Shown: one piece after another, positions 1 through 10,447 of the stretch
How positions within the stretch are numbered: the stretch's first letter is position 1
How the letters are laid out: each line of letters starts with the position of its first letter
NCBI RefSeq assembly: GCF_016428975.1
Contig: NZ_JAELTT010000007.1
Location: forward strand, 45,703 to 109,702
Reading direction: 5' to 3'
DNA from: Dyella sp. ASV21
GTDB lineage: Bacteria > Pseudomonadota > Gammaproteobacteria > Xanthomonadales > Rhodanobacteraceae
Length of the DNA stretch: 64,000 bases
Notes under the pieces: model-generated
Told to the model about the DNA's origin: nothing
Databases searched by the model: none
Seen by the model: the letters and a program-made list of their open reading frames with translations, nothing else
Translations under genes and position numbers: made by a program

Positions 1-253
1 CAGCGGCGAGAAACCCTCGGACGACTACAGCGTCATCATCGTCAAGCGCCTTACCGTGCGCGGTTTCCTCGCCTTCGACTACCGCGACCAGCAACGCGCG
101 GTGCAGGATCTGGTGGGCTGGGTGGTGAACGGCCAGATCAAGGCCGGCGAAACCATCGCCGAAGGTTTGGAGAACGCACCGCAAGTGCTCAACCGCCTAT
201 TCGACGGCAGCCACACCGGCAAGCTGGTGTTGCGCGTGGCCGAGGATCAATAA
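1..253 (+). CDS. C-terminal end of an NADP-dependent MDR-family oxidoreductase (partial)
   Basis: The gene enters from outside the window, and its frame is open from base 2 to a TAA at 251-253, giving about 83 residues. The end of the protein (VIIVKRLTVRGFLAFDY, then a helix, then GKLVLRV) matches the C-terminus of the medium-chain reductase family that includes curcumin/prostaglandin reductases, where the last 80 residues close the Rossmann fold and carry the 'GF' dimer segment. The catalytic and NADP-binding parts lie upstream and are not visible, so the substrate cannot be named. It converges on the large membrane-protein gene, with a hairpin between the two. Family call moderately sure; exact enzyme unknown. 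Confidence 0.65.
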   Translation, partial: SGEKPSDDYSVIIVKRLTVRGFLAFDYRDQQRAVQDLVGWVVNGQIKAGETIAEGLENAPQVLNRLFDGSHTGKLVLRVAEDQ

Positions 254-260
254 AACCCAT

Positions 261-294
261 CGAGGTCGCTGCGGCGCCCGCCACAGCGACCTCG
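261..294. terminator. Hairpin between convergent genes
   Basis: Perfect 11-bp inverted repeat (CGAGGTCGCTG at 261-271, CAGCGACCTCG at 284-294) with a 12-base loop. It lies 7 bases after the reductase stop and 6 bases before the stop of the convergent membrane-protein gene. There is no clear T tract on either side, so it may act as a bidirectional barrier rather than a classic intrinsic terminator. Confidence 0.5.
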
Positions 295-300
295 TTCGCC

Positions 301-3300
301 TTACTCCGTCGCCTCAGGCACTGGCGGGGGCACCTTGGTCTTGCGCTGGCGCGCGCGCCAATAGCCGCCTTCGCTCCACGACTGGAAGCCCCAGCGCAAC
401 CAGCCGATCAGCGCGTTCGCCAACCACAATGCCCACAGCAGCATGGCGATCTTGTAGACCCACAACGATACGCTGAACACACCAGCCACCGGCAACGCGC
501 CATCGGTCTGGTCGGCGAACCAGTTCAACCGCCAGGCGGTGGAACCGTTGCCGGCCACGTGCATATCCGGCAAGCCGAGCAAGCCCTTGGGCACCGCCGA
601 TATCAATACCGCCAACGCCACCAGCGTGAGCAACGCCAAGGCCGCCTGCTGCAGATTGAAGGTGGTGCCATAGCGCTCGGGCAACACATGCCGCGCGCGC
701 AGGCCAAGCAGGATCAGCCATACCACGACCAAGGCATAGGCGCCCCATGCGAACGCCGAGAAACCCAGCCCCAGCAGCAGCCACTGGTAGAAGCGCAGCG
801 GTGTGGGTGCGTAGCGCGCGAGCAGCCACGCCGCCAGCAAGAGCACCAGCAACTGCGACCAGTACAACACCGCCGGCCCCATCGACGGACCCCAAGTCCA
901 CAGCACCCAGCGGTCCTGCGGCAACGCCTGATGCAAGGTGAGATTGGCCGCTGGCGCATTCAGTGTGAGCGTCGGCGTGTGCGTAAACGCCCCGATACCT
1001 TGCGGCAGACGCAGGCGCAACGCATAGCGATGCACGCCCGGCAACAGCGGCAGACCGATCTTGCCGTCACGAATGGCGAGATTGATCGGTCGCTCGTCAC
1101 GCCGTGCCTCCAGCAACTCGGCGCCGGGCGGCAAGCCCAATGCGTGTTCGCCACCGCGCGTGCTGCGCGCCACCAGGGTCACCTGGGCTTCGCTCGAACG
1201 GTCGCCCGCCTGACTTTGCACACTGACCGCGTCGAAGGCGAGGCTGGGGCCAACCAGCGCCTTGGGCTGGGTGATGGACAGTGCCAGCGTCTCTCCAGGC
1301 AGCGGCTGATACAGCAAGCCGTCGTCGCTCAAGGTGCCCGGCATGCCTTTGGCATCGACATGCCAGATCGGCGCCGCCTGCACCACCCACTGCTCCGCAC
1401 GCTCGCCCAGGGCTGGCGCGGTCAGCGCCAGTTGCTCGCCGCGATCCAGGCGACTGGTCCAGCTCACCTCGTTGATGCCCGCATTGAAGGTGACGCCGAT
1501 GCGGCCATCCTTCACCCGCGCGTTGTCGCCCAGCGGATGCTCGCCCGGCAGCAACGGCAGATCGAGGCTGAAACCGCCTTCGACCGGCGCAATGCGCTGC
1601 ACCGTGTTGCGCACGTTCCATTCGTTGCCGAGTTGCAGGGTACGCACCACGCGCACAAACGGCGGAAAAGTCTGCGTGGCGCCCACCCGTGCCTGGCCGT
1701 CCGCCGCGGTGCGCAGGCGATTGAGTGTGAGGTTGTCGCCAAGCAGGCGCCCCTCATCCACGCCATCGGCGCTCCACTCGGTGCCACTGAAGAGCACGCG
1801 CTGGGGATGCGATGGGAATTGCACATTCGCGGTGTCGACGGGCGCCACGCGATAACGCAGGGTCACGCGATGCACGCCGCGCTCCATGCGCACCATCAAC
1901 GCGCCGATATCCGAACGCAGCAAGTCGGCGGGCTTGCCGTCCACGTCCACCGTCTGCAGTTGCAGCGCATCGTCGCCTTGCGGCAACGACACCGCCGCGG
2001 CAGCGCCCGCGTGCAGTTCCAGCTCCAGGGACAATTGATCGCCATGGGCCTGGACCGTCGCTTGGGCCGTACTGGTGCAGTCCGGCTCACATTTGGGTGC
2101 CTCGGTAAGGCGCTCGCGCAGCGCGTTGAGCACCTCGTTGCCTGGCGTGGCCTGCGCGTGCGCACCGGGCGACAGCAGGCTGAGCGCGAGTAGCGCAACC
2201 GCGCCGGCGCGCAGGCGCCAGCCACCAGCCGAGCCAGGCCATGCGCGCCATGCACCCAGAGCCAGCTTGCCAAGCAGGGCCACCAGCAAGGCCAACATGC
2301 CCACGCGTAACAGACGCACCAGCCAGGCCGGCGCGATCACCAGTCGCGTCGACTGCTCCGCCGTGACCGGCCCGGACCATCCCAGGCGATAGTTATTGCC
2401 GACATTCCACGACGGCGTGCCACGACCGGCCTGGATCACGCTGTGCGCGTCCACCTCCTGGCCCACCGTGTTGGCGGCGGTGATGCGAGAGCCGGTGACC
2501 ACCGCCGAGGCAAGCGAGGCCACCTTGCCGTTTACCGAGGGTGCATAGGACTGACGCTCCTTCCGCGTCCGTTGGGCAGCCGCGATGCCGGTGGCTGGCG
2601 CAGGCGGTGCGGGGGGCGCGTTGACCGAGGCTTCTTCCACCGCCGGCGCGACCTCGGTCTCTTCGTCCATGGCCACCGAGGGTGCTTCGTTGTCGGGCTC
2701 AAAGCCTACCCGGCCCATGTAGGCACCCTGTTCCAGTTGCGGATGCAGTGCGTAGTTCATCTGCGTGGCGGCGAACGGTAGTGTCCACAACGCCGCCAAC
2801 ACCAGCAAAGCCAATGCACCGATACGCGAGAACACGCGCAGGCGACCTTCCGGCAGGGCGCGCGTGAGCAAGCCCAGCGCGAGCACCACCGCCAGTGTCC
2901 AACGCGGCGCGCCGCCTTCATGCAGGGACAAGGCAAGGAAGCCCAGTGCCACCAGTGCCCACGGCCAGCCCAGCAGGCGGCCCGCCAGCAAGGCGATCAG
3001 TGCCACCACGAACAGATCGAGCAGGCTCCACTGCGCGACCCACGAATCGGGCGAACGATCCGCGCCGATCGCACCCAGCAAGCGATACCCGTTGGGCAGA
3101 TAGAGCGTGCCGTCGATACGTTCCAGCGCCAGCTGCCAGCCGCCGCTGGGCGCATGACCGCGCTCGGGCAAGCGCAGGCCCGCGCTTACGTCGATCTTGG
3201 TGCCACGCAGTTCCACGCCCTGCCGACCCGCGCCATCGGCAGTGACCAGCAGCGGCGTCGCGTCCTGCGTCGCGCTCTGCAGCTGCCACGGCGCGCTCAC

Positions 3301-4410
3301 ATCCAGGCGCTGGCTGCGGCGCAAAGTACCCGTGAGATGATCGAGCGCGGTAAACCCGTGTCCGTCGAAATCCAGCCACAACTTGCGCTGCAGCGTGAGC
3401 TGATCGCCCTGGCCACCTTCGCCACCGCGCGTGCCCGACTCGATGGACAGGCCATGCGCGCCATCGAGCGCGTAAGCCGGCAGCGATTGCCATTCCGCCG
3501 GCACATCGGCCTGGGCGGCATCGGTGGCCTGCCCTTCCACCCGCGTGCTGCGCAATGCGCCGGCGTCGGCATAGCTCCACACTTCCTGGGCCGGCCACGG
3601 CTCGCCGGGCGGCATCAACGCGACTTTCTCCAGCACGCCGGTGGAGCGCGCTCCCAACGATACCTTCCATTGGCCAGGGCGCAGTTGCACGCGCAGCCGC
3701 CCATCGCTCTCCAATCGCGCAGGCAGCTCGCCAGCCAAGGCCGTGGCGACGAAACCGGGGGGCAGCACCGGCCCAAGCACCTGCTCGCGCGCGCTGCCGG
3801 TGACATTGAATTGCAGCTGCGTTTCCAGCGTGGCGGGGAGTCCATCGGTGAGACGGCGATACACCCGCACCGACAGCGCATCGGCGGCGCGTTGCGCGGC
3901 GGCGGCCTCGCCCAGCGTGAGCTGCTCGCCGTTGCGTTCGATGCGACTGACCGCCGTGCCATCGAGGTTCAAGGTGACCAGACCGATCGACGTCGGCACA
4001 TGCAGGCGCGCAGGACGGCTTACCCAGGGCAGCTCGCCGCGCAAGGTGTAGTCGCCCGGCTCCAGGCGCAGCGCCGGCCCGTTGTCGTGCTGCAGGACCG
4101 GTAGCGGCTTGCCGTTAACCACGACCTGTTGCGGCCACACGTCGCCGTTGCCCGGCAGCGCCACCCAATCGGCGGCATCCACATGCACCTCGAAGCTGAA
4201 GTGCGCGCCGTCCTTGCCGGCCTCGATGGACAGGCGCCCTGGCCACACGCAGGCACGATCACCGTCAGTGCGCAGCCAGGGGCATGCGTGCTCCGGCACA
4301 TCGTGCAGCACCCAGCCCTGCCAATCCTTCAACGCTGGGGGCACCTCCTGCGCCAGCAGCGGCGCCGCCAACAACGCCAACGGCAACAACCATTCCCACG
4401 GACGACGCAT
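301..4410 (-). CDS. Very large internally duplicated envelope membrane protein, unknown function
   Basis: 1369 residues from the ATG at 4410, chosen because it opens a clean signal peptide (MRRPWEWLLPLALLAAPLLA). Upstream in-frame ATGs give an Arg-rich, implausible leader. I do not recognise a named family. Layout: an export signal; a beta-rich periplasmic part to about residue 450; a bundle of hydrophobic helices at about 455-560; an acidic Pro/Ala-rich linker (about 575-620); another helix near 700; a second signal-like segment (about 735-755, ending in PGAHAQA); a second beta-rich part beginning with a Cys pair (CEPDC); and a C-terminal helix bundle from about 1180. The two beta-rich halves resemble each other (Cys pair, 'VDGKP', 'GVHRVTLRYRV' against 'GDYTLRGEL'), suggesting duplication or fusion of a smaller ancestor. 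Transcribed alone, after the aminopeptidase terminator. Confidence 0.75.
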   Translation of the reverse strand: MRRPWEWLLPLALLAAPLLAQEVPPALKDWQGWVLHDVPEHACPWLRTDGDRACVWPGRLSIEAGKDGAHFSFEVHVDAADWVALPGNGDVWPQQVVVNGKPLPVLQHDNGPALRLEPGDYTLRGELPWVSRPARLHVPTSIGLVTLNLDGTAVSRIERNGEQLTLGEAAAAQRAADALSVRVYRRLTDGLPATLETQLQFNVTGSAREQVLGPVLPPGFVATALAGELPARLESDGRLRVQLRPGQWKVSLGARSTGVLEKVALMPPGEPWPAQEVWSYADAGALRSTRVEGQATDAAQADVPAEWQSLPAYALDGAHGLSIESGTRGGEGGQGDQLTLQRKLWLDFDGHGFTALDHLTGTLRRSQRLDVSAPWQLQSATQDATPLLVTADGAGRQGVELRGTKIDVSAGLRLPERGHAPSGGWQLALERIDGTLYLPNGYRLLGAIGADRSPDSWVAQWSLLDLFVVALIALLAGRLLGWPWALVALGFLALSLHEGGAPRWTLAVVLALGLLTRALPEGRLRVFSRIGALALLVLAALWTLPFAATQMNYALHPQLEQGAYMGRVGFEPDNEAPSVAMDEETEVAPAVEEASVNAPPAPPAPATGIAAAQRTRKERQSYAPSVNGKVASLASAVVTGSRITAANTVGQEVDAHSVIQAGRGTPSWNVGNNYRLGWSGPVTAEQSTRLVIAPAWLVRLLRVGMLALLVALLGKLALGAWRAWPGSAGGWRLRAGAVALLALSLLSPGAHAQATPGNEVLNALRERLTEAPKCEPDCTSTAQATVQAHGDQLSLELELHAGAAAAVSLPQGDDALQLQTVDVDGKPADLLRSDIGALMVRMERGVHRVTLRYRVAPVDTANVQFPSHPQRVLFSGTEWSADGVDEGRLLGDNLTLNRLRTAADGQARVGATQTFPPFVRVVRTLQLGNEWNVRNTVQRIAPVEGGFSLDLPLLPGEHPLGDNARVKDGRIGVTFNAGINEVSWTSRLDRGEQLALTAPALGERAEQWVVQAAPIWHVDAKGMPGTLSDDGLLYQPLPGETLALSITQPKALVGPSLAFDAVSVQSQAGDRSSEAQVTLVARSTRGGEHALGLPPGAELLEARRDERPINLAIRDGKIGLPLLPGVHRYALRLRLPQGIGAFTHTPTLTLNAPAANLTLHQALPQDRWVLWTWGPSMGPAVLYWSQLLVLLLAAWLLARYAPTPLRFYQWLLLGLGFSAFAWGAYALVVVWLILLGLRARHVLPERYGTTFNLQQAALALLTLVALAVLISAVPKGLLGLPDMHVAGNGSTAWRLNWFADQTDGALPVAGVFSVSLWVYKIAMLLWALWLANALIGWLRWGFQSWSEGGYWRARQRKTKVPPPVPEATE

Positions 4411-4600
4411 GTCTTTCTCCCTGACTACCCTGGGTGGGCCGGCCCAGTGTAGGTGCCGGCGGGAGGGGTCGGCCAGGGAAGCGTGAGCAAGTGGCCGCCG
4501 ACTGCACCGGCGAGGCGGCGAGTGCGATGGGTCCGGCGCCTCCCTGGACGCCCTTCTGTCATGAAACGTCGCACGATGCGGCGCGGGGTTTGCCGGGGCT

Positions 4601-4632
4601 AAAAAAAAGCCGGGCGGTTGGCACCGCCCGGC
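4601..4632 (-). terminator. Rho-independent terminator of the M1 aminopeptidase gene
   Basis: Perfect 10-bp GC-rich stem (GCCGGGCGGT at 4609-4618 and ACCGCCCGGC at 4623-4632) with a 4-base loop. On the minus strand it is followed by eight T (the A run at 4601-4608). It begins 22 bases after the aminopeptidase stop: a textbook intrinsic terminator. Confidence 0.9.
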
Positions 4633-4653
4633 CTTATACACGCGTGAGCGGAA

Positions 4654-7338
4654 TCAGCGCAGGATGGCGGAAGCGTCCTGCTTTTCCACCAACGCACTGC
4701 ACAGCACGGTGGCTTCGGTGGTCTGCGCCAGGCCACGCTCAGCGCCGCTCACGTTCTTGGCGCGATCCTTGAAGAATGCCTGCAAACGATCCGCCTCGGC
4801 CGAGGCGCAACCGCCGCCGCCCATCATGCTCGGCAGTCGGCCGCCGGAGAAGCTGCCGGTGCGCTCGATGATGCGGTCGTAGTTGGCGGTGGCCCACTGC
4901 CAGGTGGCATCGCGCTGGGCACGGGTGTCGCGGCCACCCGCCAACAGCATCGCCATCTCGCCCACCTTCACCTTCTTGTCGAGGGCAAAGTTACGCACCT
5001 GCTCGGCGGTGTCGGGGGTATTGGCTTCGCTCAAGCCACTGAGAATGGCGTTGCGCAACGCCGGGTCGCTGGTCTGCGGCAATTCGGCGATGAGTGCGTC
5101 CACCGCGCTCTTGCCACGCTCCTGCACCGCCACGCCCAGCGCCACGCCCAGCAGATCCGGATCGGCAGCGGTCAGGTCAAGGCGACCATCGGCCTTGCGC
5201 TTGAGCGCCGCGTCGCCCTGCTTGATCAGCTCGGCGCGCACCGCCGGCACGCGCACGCCCAACGCCAGTTCCTCGGCGAGGCTGTTACGCAGCAGCGAAT
5301 CGGTATCGGCTTCGTTGGGCTTGCGGTGATAGCCCAGCTGGGTGAGGCGCGGCAGGTACGCGTCCTTGGCCCAGGCGGCCAGCTTGGCGCGCTGTGCGTC
5401 GGTGCTGGCGAGGTTGCGGTAGATCCAGTTGAAGCTGGTCAACGGTGCGGTAGCCACTTCGCGCGTCTTGGAGGCCGTCAGCGGCTTGAGCGCGGCGAGC
5501 ACGTCGGCGGCATCGAGGTCGCCATGCTTGAAGCTGGCATACACCGCATCCGCGTAGGCAAGCTGCTCGGCATCGTCGAGCTTGTTGATCTGCTTGCCGA
5601 GGTTGGCCAGGTCGCTCTTGTCCATGGCAAAGCGGTAGTAACCGGTGCCATTGGCGTTGGGCAGCACCCAGGTGGCCTTGCTGGCGCCATTGAGCACCAT
5701 CTCGCCCTGCGCCTTGTCGAACAGTTCGCAGCTCACCTTGCTGCCATCGGGCGTGCCGTAGCGCACGCACATCGGCACGCCCCACACCTGCTTGTCGTCG
5801 CCCTTGCTGCCCACCGGCAGATAGCGGCTCTGGCTCAGGTGCAGCACGGTCTTGCCGTCTACCTGCTCCAGCCTGGTCTGCACATAGGGCACGCCGGGCT
5901 GGTTGAGGAAGCTCTTGAACGCCTGCTTGAAGTCATCGCCCTTGTCGGCGGCCGTGGCAATGGCGTTGATCAGGTCGTCGGCGGTGGCGTTGCCAAACTT
6001 GTGGTCCTGAATGTAGGCACGCATGCCCTTCTGGAACACCGGCTCACTCACATAGCCTTCGAACATGCCCAGCACCGCGGCACCCTTCTGGTAGGTGATG
6101 CCATCGAAAGCGGTTTCGATGTCGCCATTGCCGGTGATCGGCTGGCGGATCTTGCGCGTGGTGACCAGGCTGTCGCCATTCATCGCGCCCTGGGCGCCGC
6201 GCACGCGGTCGAGGTCGGCGCGGTACTCCGGGTGCACCTTCTGCGTCACCTTCTGCTGCATCCAGGTGGCGAAGGCTTCGTTGAGCCACAGGTCGTCCCA
6301 CCAGGCCATGGTGACGGTGTCGCCGGTCCATTGGTGTGCCAGCTCATGCGCGGTCACGTTGAACGAGCCGCGCACGTAGCTGGCCGGGGAATCCGGATCG
6401 AGCAGCAACAGCCAGTCGCGGAAGGTGACCAGGCCCGGGTTTTCCATGGCGCCGGCGGAGAAGTCGGGCGCGGCGAGCAGGTCGAGCTTGTCCCACGGGT
6501 AGCCGAAGCCGTAGTAGTCCTCCAGCGTGTGGATGATGCTCGGCGTTTCGTTCAGCACATGCTGCATGCGATGGCCTTCGCCCTTGGCGGCCACGCCACG
6601 CAGCTCAAGCGTCTGCGTGCGGTAAGCGGTGGGCGAAATATCGGGGCCCTTCACCACGTCCCATGGACCCACGCCAAACGCCACCAGGTAGGTGGGCAGC
6701 GGCTTGGTGGTGGAGAAGGTCAGGCGCTTCCAGCCGTCGCCGGCAGCCTCTTCCTTCACCTGCTTCGTGTTGGCCACGCCCACTTCGTCGGCGGGAATGG
6801 TCAGGCGGATATCGAACGGCGTCTTGAACGCCGGCTCATCGAAGCCGGGGAACGCATAGCGCGCGCTGATCGGCTCCATCTGCGTCATCGCGTACGGCTG
6901 GCCCTCGTGGCTCACCTTGTACAGACCCTGCAACTGCTGGTTGAGCGGCGCGGTGTACTCGATGGCGAGGGTGAGCTCCTGCGGCTTGAGCGTGCCGCCG
7001 AAATCCACGCGCACTACGCCTTCCTGCGGCGCCACGTCCACGTACTTGCCTGCATGCGCCTTGCCCGCGGCGTCGGTCACGGTGACCTTGCCCACCTTCA
7101 ACTCGCGGCCGTGCAGCCAGACGTGATCGGAAGCCTGCGCGAGCTTGAGCTTGATGACGGTGGTGCCGGAAAAATCGGGCTGGCGCGGATCGACCTTGAA
7201 GTCGAGCTGATAAGACTCGGGCTGTGCCCAGGTCGGCAGCTTGCCGTGCGGCTGGTCATTGGCGGCCGGAGCGGCCAGGGCGGCACCGCAGCAGGCAGCG
7301 AGCGCGGTGAGAACAAACGGACGAGCGAGACGACGCAT
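4654..7338 (-). CDS. M1-family metallo-aminopeptidase, secreted
   Basis: 894 residues. It removes N-terminal residues from peptides, probably in the periplasm or outside the cell, because the chain opens with a signal peptide (MRRLARPFVLTALAACCGAALA). The M1 hallmarks are present in order: the substrate-anchoring GAMEN motif, the zinc motif HELAHQW, and the third zinc ligand in LWLNEAFATWM eighteen residues later. An ERAP1-like C-terminal helical domain fills the second half. The ATG at 7338 is preferred over 7347 because a GGGGA sits 9 bases before it; the earlier ATG lies directly on that site. It diverges from oxyR with about 170 bases between and ends in a strong terminator. Family secure; peptide preference not readable. 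Confidence 0.93.
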   Translation of the reverse strand: MRRLARPFVLTALAACCGAALAAPAANDQPHGKLPTWAQPESYQLDFKVDPRQPDFSGTTVIKLKLAQASDHVWLHGRELKVGKVTVTDAAGKAHAGKYVDVAPQEGVVRVDFGGTLKPQELTLAIEYTAPLNQQLQGLYKVSHEGQPYAMTQMEPISARYAFPGFDEPAFKTPFDIRLTIPADEVGVANTKQVKEEAAGDGWKRLTFSTTKPLPTYLVAFGVGPWDVVKGPDISPTAYRTQTLELRGVAAKGEGHRMQHVLNETPSIIHTLEDYYGFGYPWDKLDLLAAPDFSAGAMENPGLVTFRDWLLLLDPDSPASYVRGSFNVTAHELAHQWTGDTVTMAWWDDLWLNEAFATWMQQKVTQKVHPEYRADLDRVRGAQGAMNGDSLVTTRKIRQPITGNGDIETAFDGITYQKGAAVLGMFEGYVSEPVFQKGMRAYIQDHKFGNATADDLINAIATAADKGDDFKQAFKSFLNQPGVPYVQTRLEQVDGKTVLHLSQSRYLPVGSKGDDKQVWGVPMCVRYGTPDGSKVSCELFDKAQGEMVLNGASKATWVLPNANGTGYYRFAMDKSDLANLGKQINKLDDAEQLAYADAVYASFKHGDLDAADVLAALKPLTASKTREVATAPLTSFNWIYRNLASTDAQRAKLAAWAKDAYLPRLTQLGYHRKPNEADTDSLLRNSLAEELALGVRVPAVRAELIKQGDAALKRKADGRLDLTAADPDLLGVALGVAVQERGKSAVDALIAELPQTSDPALRNAILSGLSEANTPDTAEQVRNFALDKKVKVGEMAMLLAGGRDTRAQRDATWQWATANYDRIIERTGSFSGGRLPSMMGGGGCASAEADRLQAFFKDRAKNVSGAERGLAQTTEATVLCSALVEKQDASAILR

Positions 7339-7449
7339 GTAAACCATTCCCCAGGGACAATCGAACCCGCAAGCTAGGCGTATGCATGACGAATGACCCA
7401 GTGCCAGAAGGCATGGGCGACAGTTCAGCCCAGGGAAAACCCATTGCCC

Positions 7450-7464
7450 ATTGTTAGAAGCAAT
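7450..7464 (+). promoter_or_regulatory. Candidate LysR-type binding site upstream of oxyR
   Basis: Interrupted palindrome ATTG-N7-CAAT (a T-N11-A box) 48 bases before the oxyR ATG, with a second small palindrome (CAATCATTG, 7476-7484) just after. The geometry fits LysR-family autoregulation in the divergent space shared with the aminopeptidase gene. It does not match the ATAG-N7-CTAT OxyR consensus well. Confidence 0.35.
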
Positions 7465-7511
7465 GAGTAGCCTCACAATCATTGACCTGAGCTATCAACT
7501 GGCTGCCGCCC

Positions 7512-8456
7512 ATGAACCTGCGCGACCTGCACTACCTCGTGGCCCTGGCCGAGCACCGGCATTTCGGGCGCGCGGCCGAGGCGAGCTTTGTCAGCCAGCC
7601 CACGCTCTCCACCCAGATCAAGAAGCTGGAGGATGAGCTGGGTGTGCCGCTGGTGGAACGCACGCCGCGCAAGGTACTGCTGACCGAGACCGGCCGCGAA
7701 ATTGCCCGTCGCGCGCGCGGCGTGCTGGCCGAGGTCGAAGAGATCAAGGCTATTGCGCAGCGCACGCGCGACCCGGAATCGGGCACGCTGCGACTGGGCA
7801 TCTTCCCCACCCTCGGCCCCTACCTTCTGCCGCACCTGGTGCCCCTGGTACGCACGCATTTCCCACGCCTGGAACTGCTGCTGGTGGAGGAGAAAACCGA
7901 GCACGTGGTGCGGATGCTGCGCGAAGGTGCGCTGGATGTCGGCGTACTCGCCCTGCCCCTGCACGAGGATAGCCTGCACGCCGAGTTTCTGTTCGAAGAG
8001 CCCTTTGTGCTCGCCGTGCCCGAAAGCCACCCGCTGGCGCACAAGCAGAAACTACTCAAGCTCGGCGACCTGGAGGACGAAAGCCTGCTACTGCTGGAAG
8101 ACGGCCACTGCATGCGCGACCAGGCGCTGGAGGTGTGCCACCTGGCCGGAGCGGGCGAACGTTCCGGCTTCCGCGCCACCAGCCTGGAAACCCTGCGCCA
8201 GATGGTGGCCGCCAACGTAGGCATCACCTTGTTGCCCACGCTCGCCATCAAGCCGCCGGTGGCGCGCACCGACAACGTGCATCTGCTTGAATTCGCCGGT
8301 CATCCGCCAAGCCGGCGCATTGCGCTGGTGTGGCGCAAGAGCTCCTCGATGGGCCCCTTCCTCAAACGCTTCGCCGACGTCGTGCGATCCATGCCCGATG
8401 AGCTGCTGCGTCCGGGCCTGGCGGACGCCAAGCCCACGCGCCGCAGCGCGCGCTGA
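7512..8456 (+). CDS. oxyR: Hydrogen-peroxide sensor and LysR-type activator OxyR
   Basis: 314 residues, the usual OxyR length. An N-terminal winged helix (MNLRDLHYLVALAEHRHFGRAA...) binds DNA. The effector domain holds the diagnostic peroxide switch: the segment GHCMRDQALEVC carries the two cysteines (equivalent to C199 and C208 of E. coli) that form a disulfide on oxidation. In family members the oxidised tetramer activates catalase, peroxiredoxin and iron-homeostasis genes. Divergent from the aminopeptidase. msrA, another oxidative-damage gene, lies 0.6 kb downstream on the opposite strand. Confidence 0.95.
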   Translation: MNLRDLHYLVALAEHRHFGRAAEASFVSQPTLSTQIKKLEDELGVPLVERTPRKVLLTETGREIARRARGVLAEVEEIKAIAQRTRDPESGTLRLGIFPTLGPYLLPHLVPLVRTHFPRLELLLVEEKTEHVVRMLREGALDVGVLALPLHEDSLHAEFLFEEPFVLAVPESHPLAHKQKLLKLGDLEDESLLLLEDGHCMRDQALEVCHLAGAGERSGFRATSLETLRQMVAANVGITLLPTLAIKPPVARTDNVHLLEFAGHPPSRRIALVWRKSSSMGPFLKRFADVVRSMPDELLRPGLADAKPTRRSAR

Positions 8457-8465
8457 GTACCGCGC

Positions 8466-9065
8466 ATGCCACGCTGGTGGGTTGCCGGTCTCCTGCTGAT
8501 CGCCGTGCTTGGCGGTGTGCATTGGTCGCGTCACCGGCCCATCGCGCCGCCGCCCGGCGTGCTCGCGCCCGATGCCCCCACGCAGATCGACCTGGATCAC
8601 GGCGCCACACTGCAACGTGGCGACATCACGCTGACCACACGCGCACGCTTTGAACTCACCGCCCGCGTGCTATCCCGTGAGGATTACCACGTCGACGGCG
8701 GCGCCTCACTCGCGCCCACCGATCTGGCGTTGGGCTGGGGCCGCATGTCCGACAGCAGCGTGCTGGCACGCATCCAGATCAGCCAGGAAAACCGCTTCTA
8801 CCACTGGCATGTCACCAGCTTTCCGATTCCGCGCCGCGAGATCGAACAATCCAGCGCCAACATGCACATGATTCCCGCCGACGCCGCCGTGCGTGCACAG
8901 CTCGATCGCCTGCGCGTGGGCGAAGTGGTGCACCTGCAAGGCTTCCTGGTGGATGCCGCGCGCCCCAACGGTTGGCGCTGGCGTACTTCGATGACGCGCG
9001 ACGATACCGGCGACGGCGCCTGCGAACTGGTCTACGTCGAAAGCGTGGCACCGGCCACGCCGTAG
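8466..9065 (+). CDS. Membrane-anchored hypothetical protein
   Basis: 199 residues beginning only 10 bases after the oxyR stop, so probably co-transcribed with it. One N-terminal hydrophobic helix (WWVAGLLLIAVLGGVHW) followed by a soluble domain of about 170 residues facing the periplasm. The soluble part has conserved-looking stretches (ALGWGRMSD, RFYHWHVTSFPIPRREIE, VHLQGFLVDA). I do not recognise the family. The Trp/His-rich centre is consistent with a small beta-barrel fold, but no function can be assigned. Confidence 0.75.
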   Translation: MPRWWVAGLLLIAVLGGVHWSRHRPIAPPPGVLAPDAPTQIDLDHGATLQRGDITLTTRARFELTARVLSREDYHVDGGASLAPTDLALGWGRMSDSSVLARIQISQENRFYHWHVTSFPIPRREIEQSSANMHMIPADAAVRAQLDRLRVGEVVHLQGFLVDAARPNGWRWRTSMTRDDTGDGACELVYVESVAPATP

Positions 9066-9070
9066 CGATA

Positions 9071-9727
<657 letters not shown>

Positions 9728-9807
9728 GGGAAACCCTCCGGTTACTGCGATGTTTCCGATATGGCGGCTACGCCTGCTCAAATCAACGAAACCGGCGGCC
9801 TCCCTCC

Positions 9808-10338
9808 TCAGTAACGCAGCAAGGCGTGCAACGGCGTACCGCCCAGCCACCGCTCGCGCCCCTTCAGCTCCGCCAACTCGATGACCACGCTGGCGCCCAC
9901 CAATAGCGCCCCCAGCTTCTGCACCAGCGCGCTCGCCGCAGCGAGGGTGCCACCGGTGGCGAGCACATCGTCCACGATCAGGGCGCGTTCGCCAGGGCGC
10001 AGCGCATCGTCACGCGCCTCCAGCCGATCCACCCCGTACTCAAGCTGGTAATCCACGCCCACCACCGGCGGCGGCAGCTTGCGCGGCTTGCGCAGCGGCA
10101 CAAAGCCGGCATGCAGCTTTTGCGCCAGCGCGGCGCCAAAGATGAACCCACGCGATTCAATGCCGCACACCGCCTGTACGCCGCTGCCCTGCCAAGGTTC
10201 GGCCAGCGCGTCGATGCAGCGGGCAAAGCCGCCAGCATCGGCAAGCAAGGGAGTGATGTCGCGAAAAACGACGCCAGGCTTGGGAAAATCGGGCACGGCG
10301 CGAATCAGCGCCTGGATCTGTTGCAGCGACTGTTGCAT
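9808..10338 (-). CDS. apt: Adenine phosphoribosyltransferase
   Basis: 176 residues; converts adenine and PRPP to AMP in purine salvage. The PRPP-binding loop is [15 protein letters not shown], the family signature. The N-terminal [15 protein letters not shown] and the mid-chain [14 protein letters not shown] are characteristic of Apt rather than other PRTases. The start at 10338 is supported by AGGAG 6 bases upstream. It follows the DUF2007 gene on the same strand after about 110 bases. Confidence 0.95.
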   Translation of the reverse strand: MQQSLQQIQALIRAVPDFPKPGVVFRDITPLLADAGGFARCIDALAEPWQGSGVQAVCGIESRGFIFGAALAQKLHAGFVPLRKPRKLPPPVVGVDYQLEYGVDRLEARDDALRPGERALIVDDVLATGGTLAAASALVQKLGALLVGASVVIELAELKGRERWLGGTPLHALLRY

Positions 10339-10447
10339 GAAAACTCCTGTGGCGCGGCCATCTGGCCAACCTGTCCAAGCGCGACGGACGGTGGCGGCGC
10401 CAATGGGTTGAATTGCGGAATGATACGGTGGAGCCTCAACGGCTTCG

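Noticed and set aside
559..2193. Long open frame opposite the large membrane-protein gene
   Set aside because: Shadow frame of high-GC coding DNA: Arg/Gln/His-rich, no domains, no ribosome site; the opposite strand is clearly coding. The same applies to 5326-7377, 21347-23302, 23206-25863 and 29811-33506 on the plus strand.
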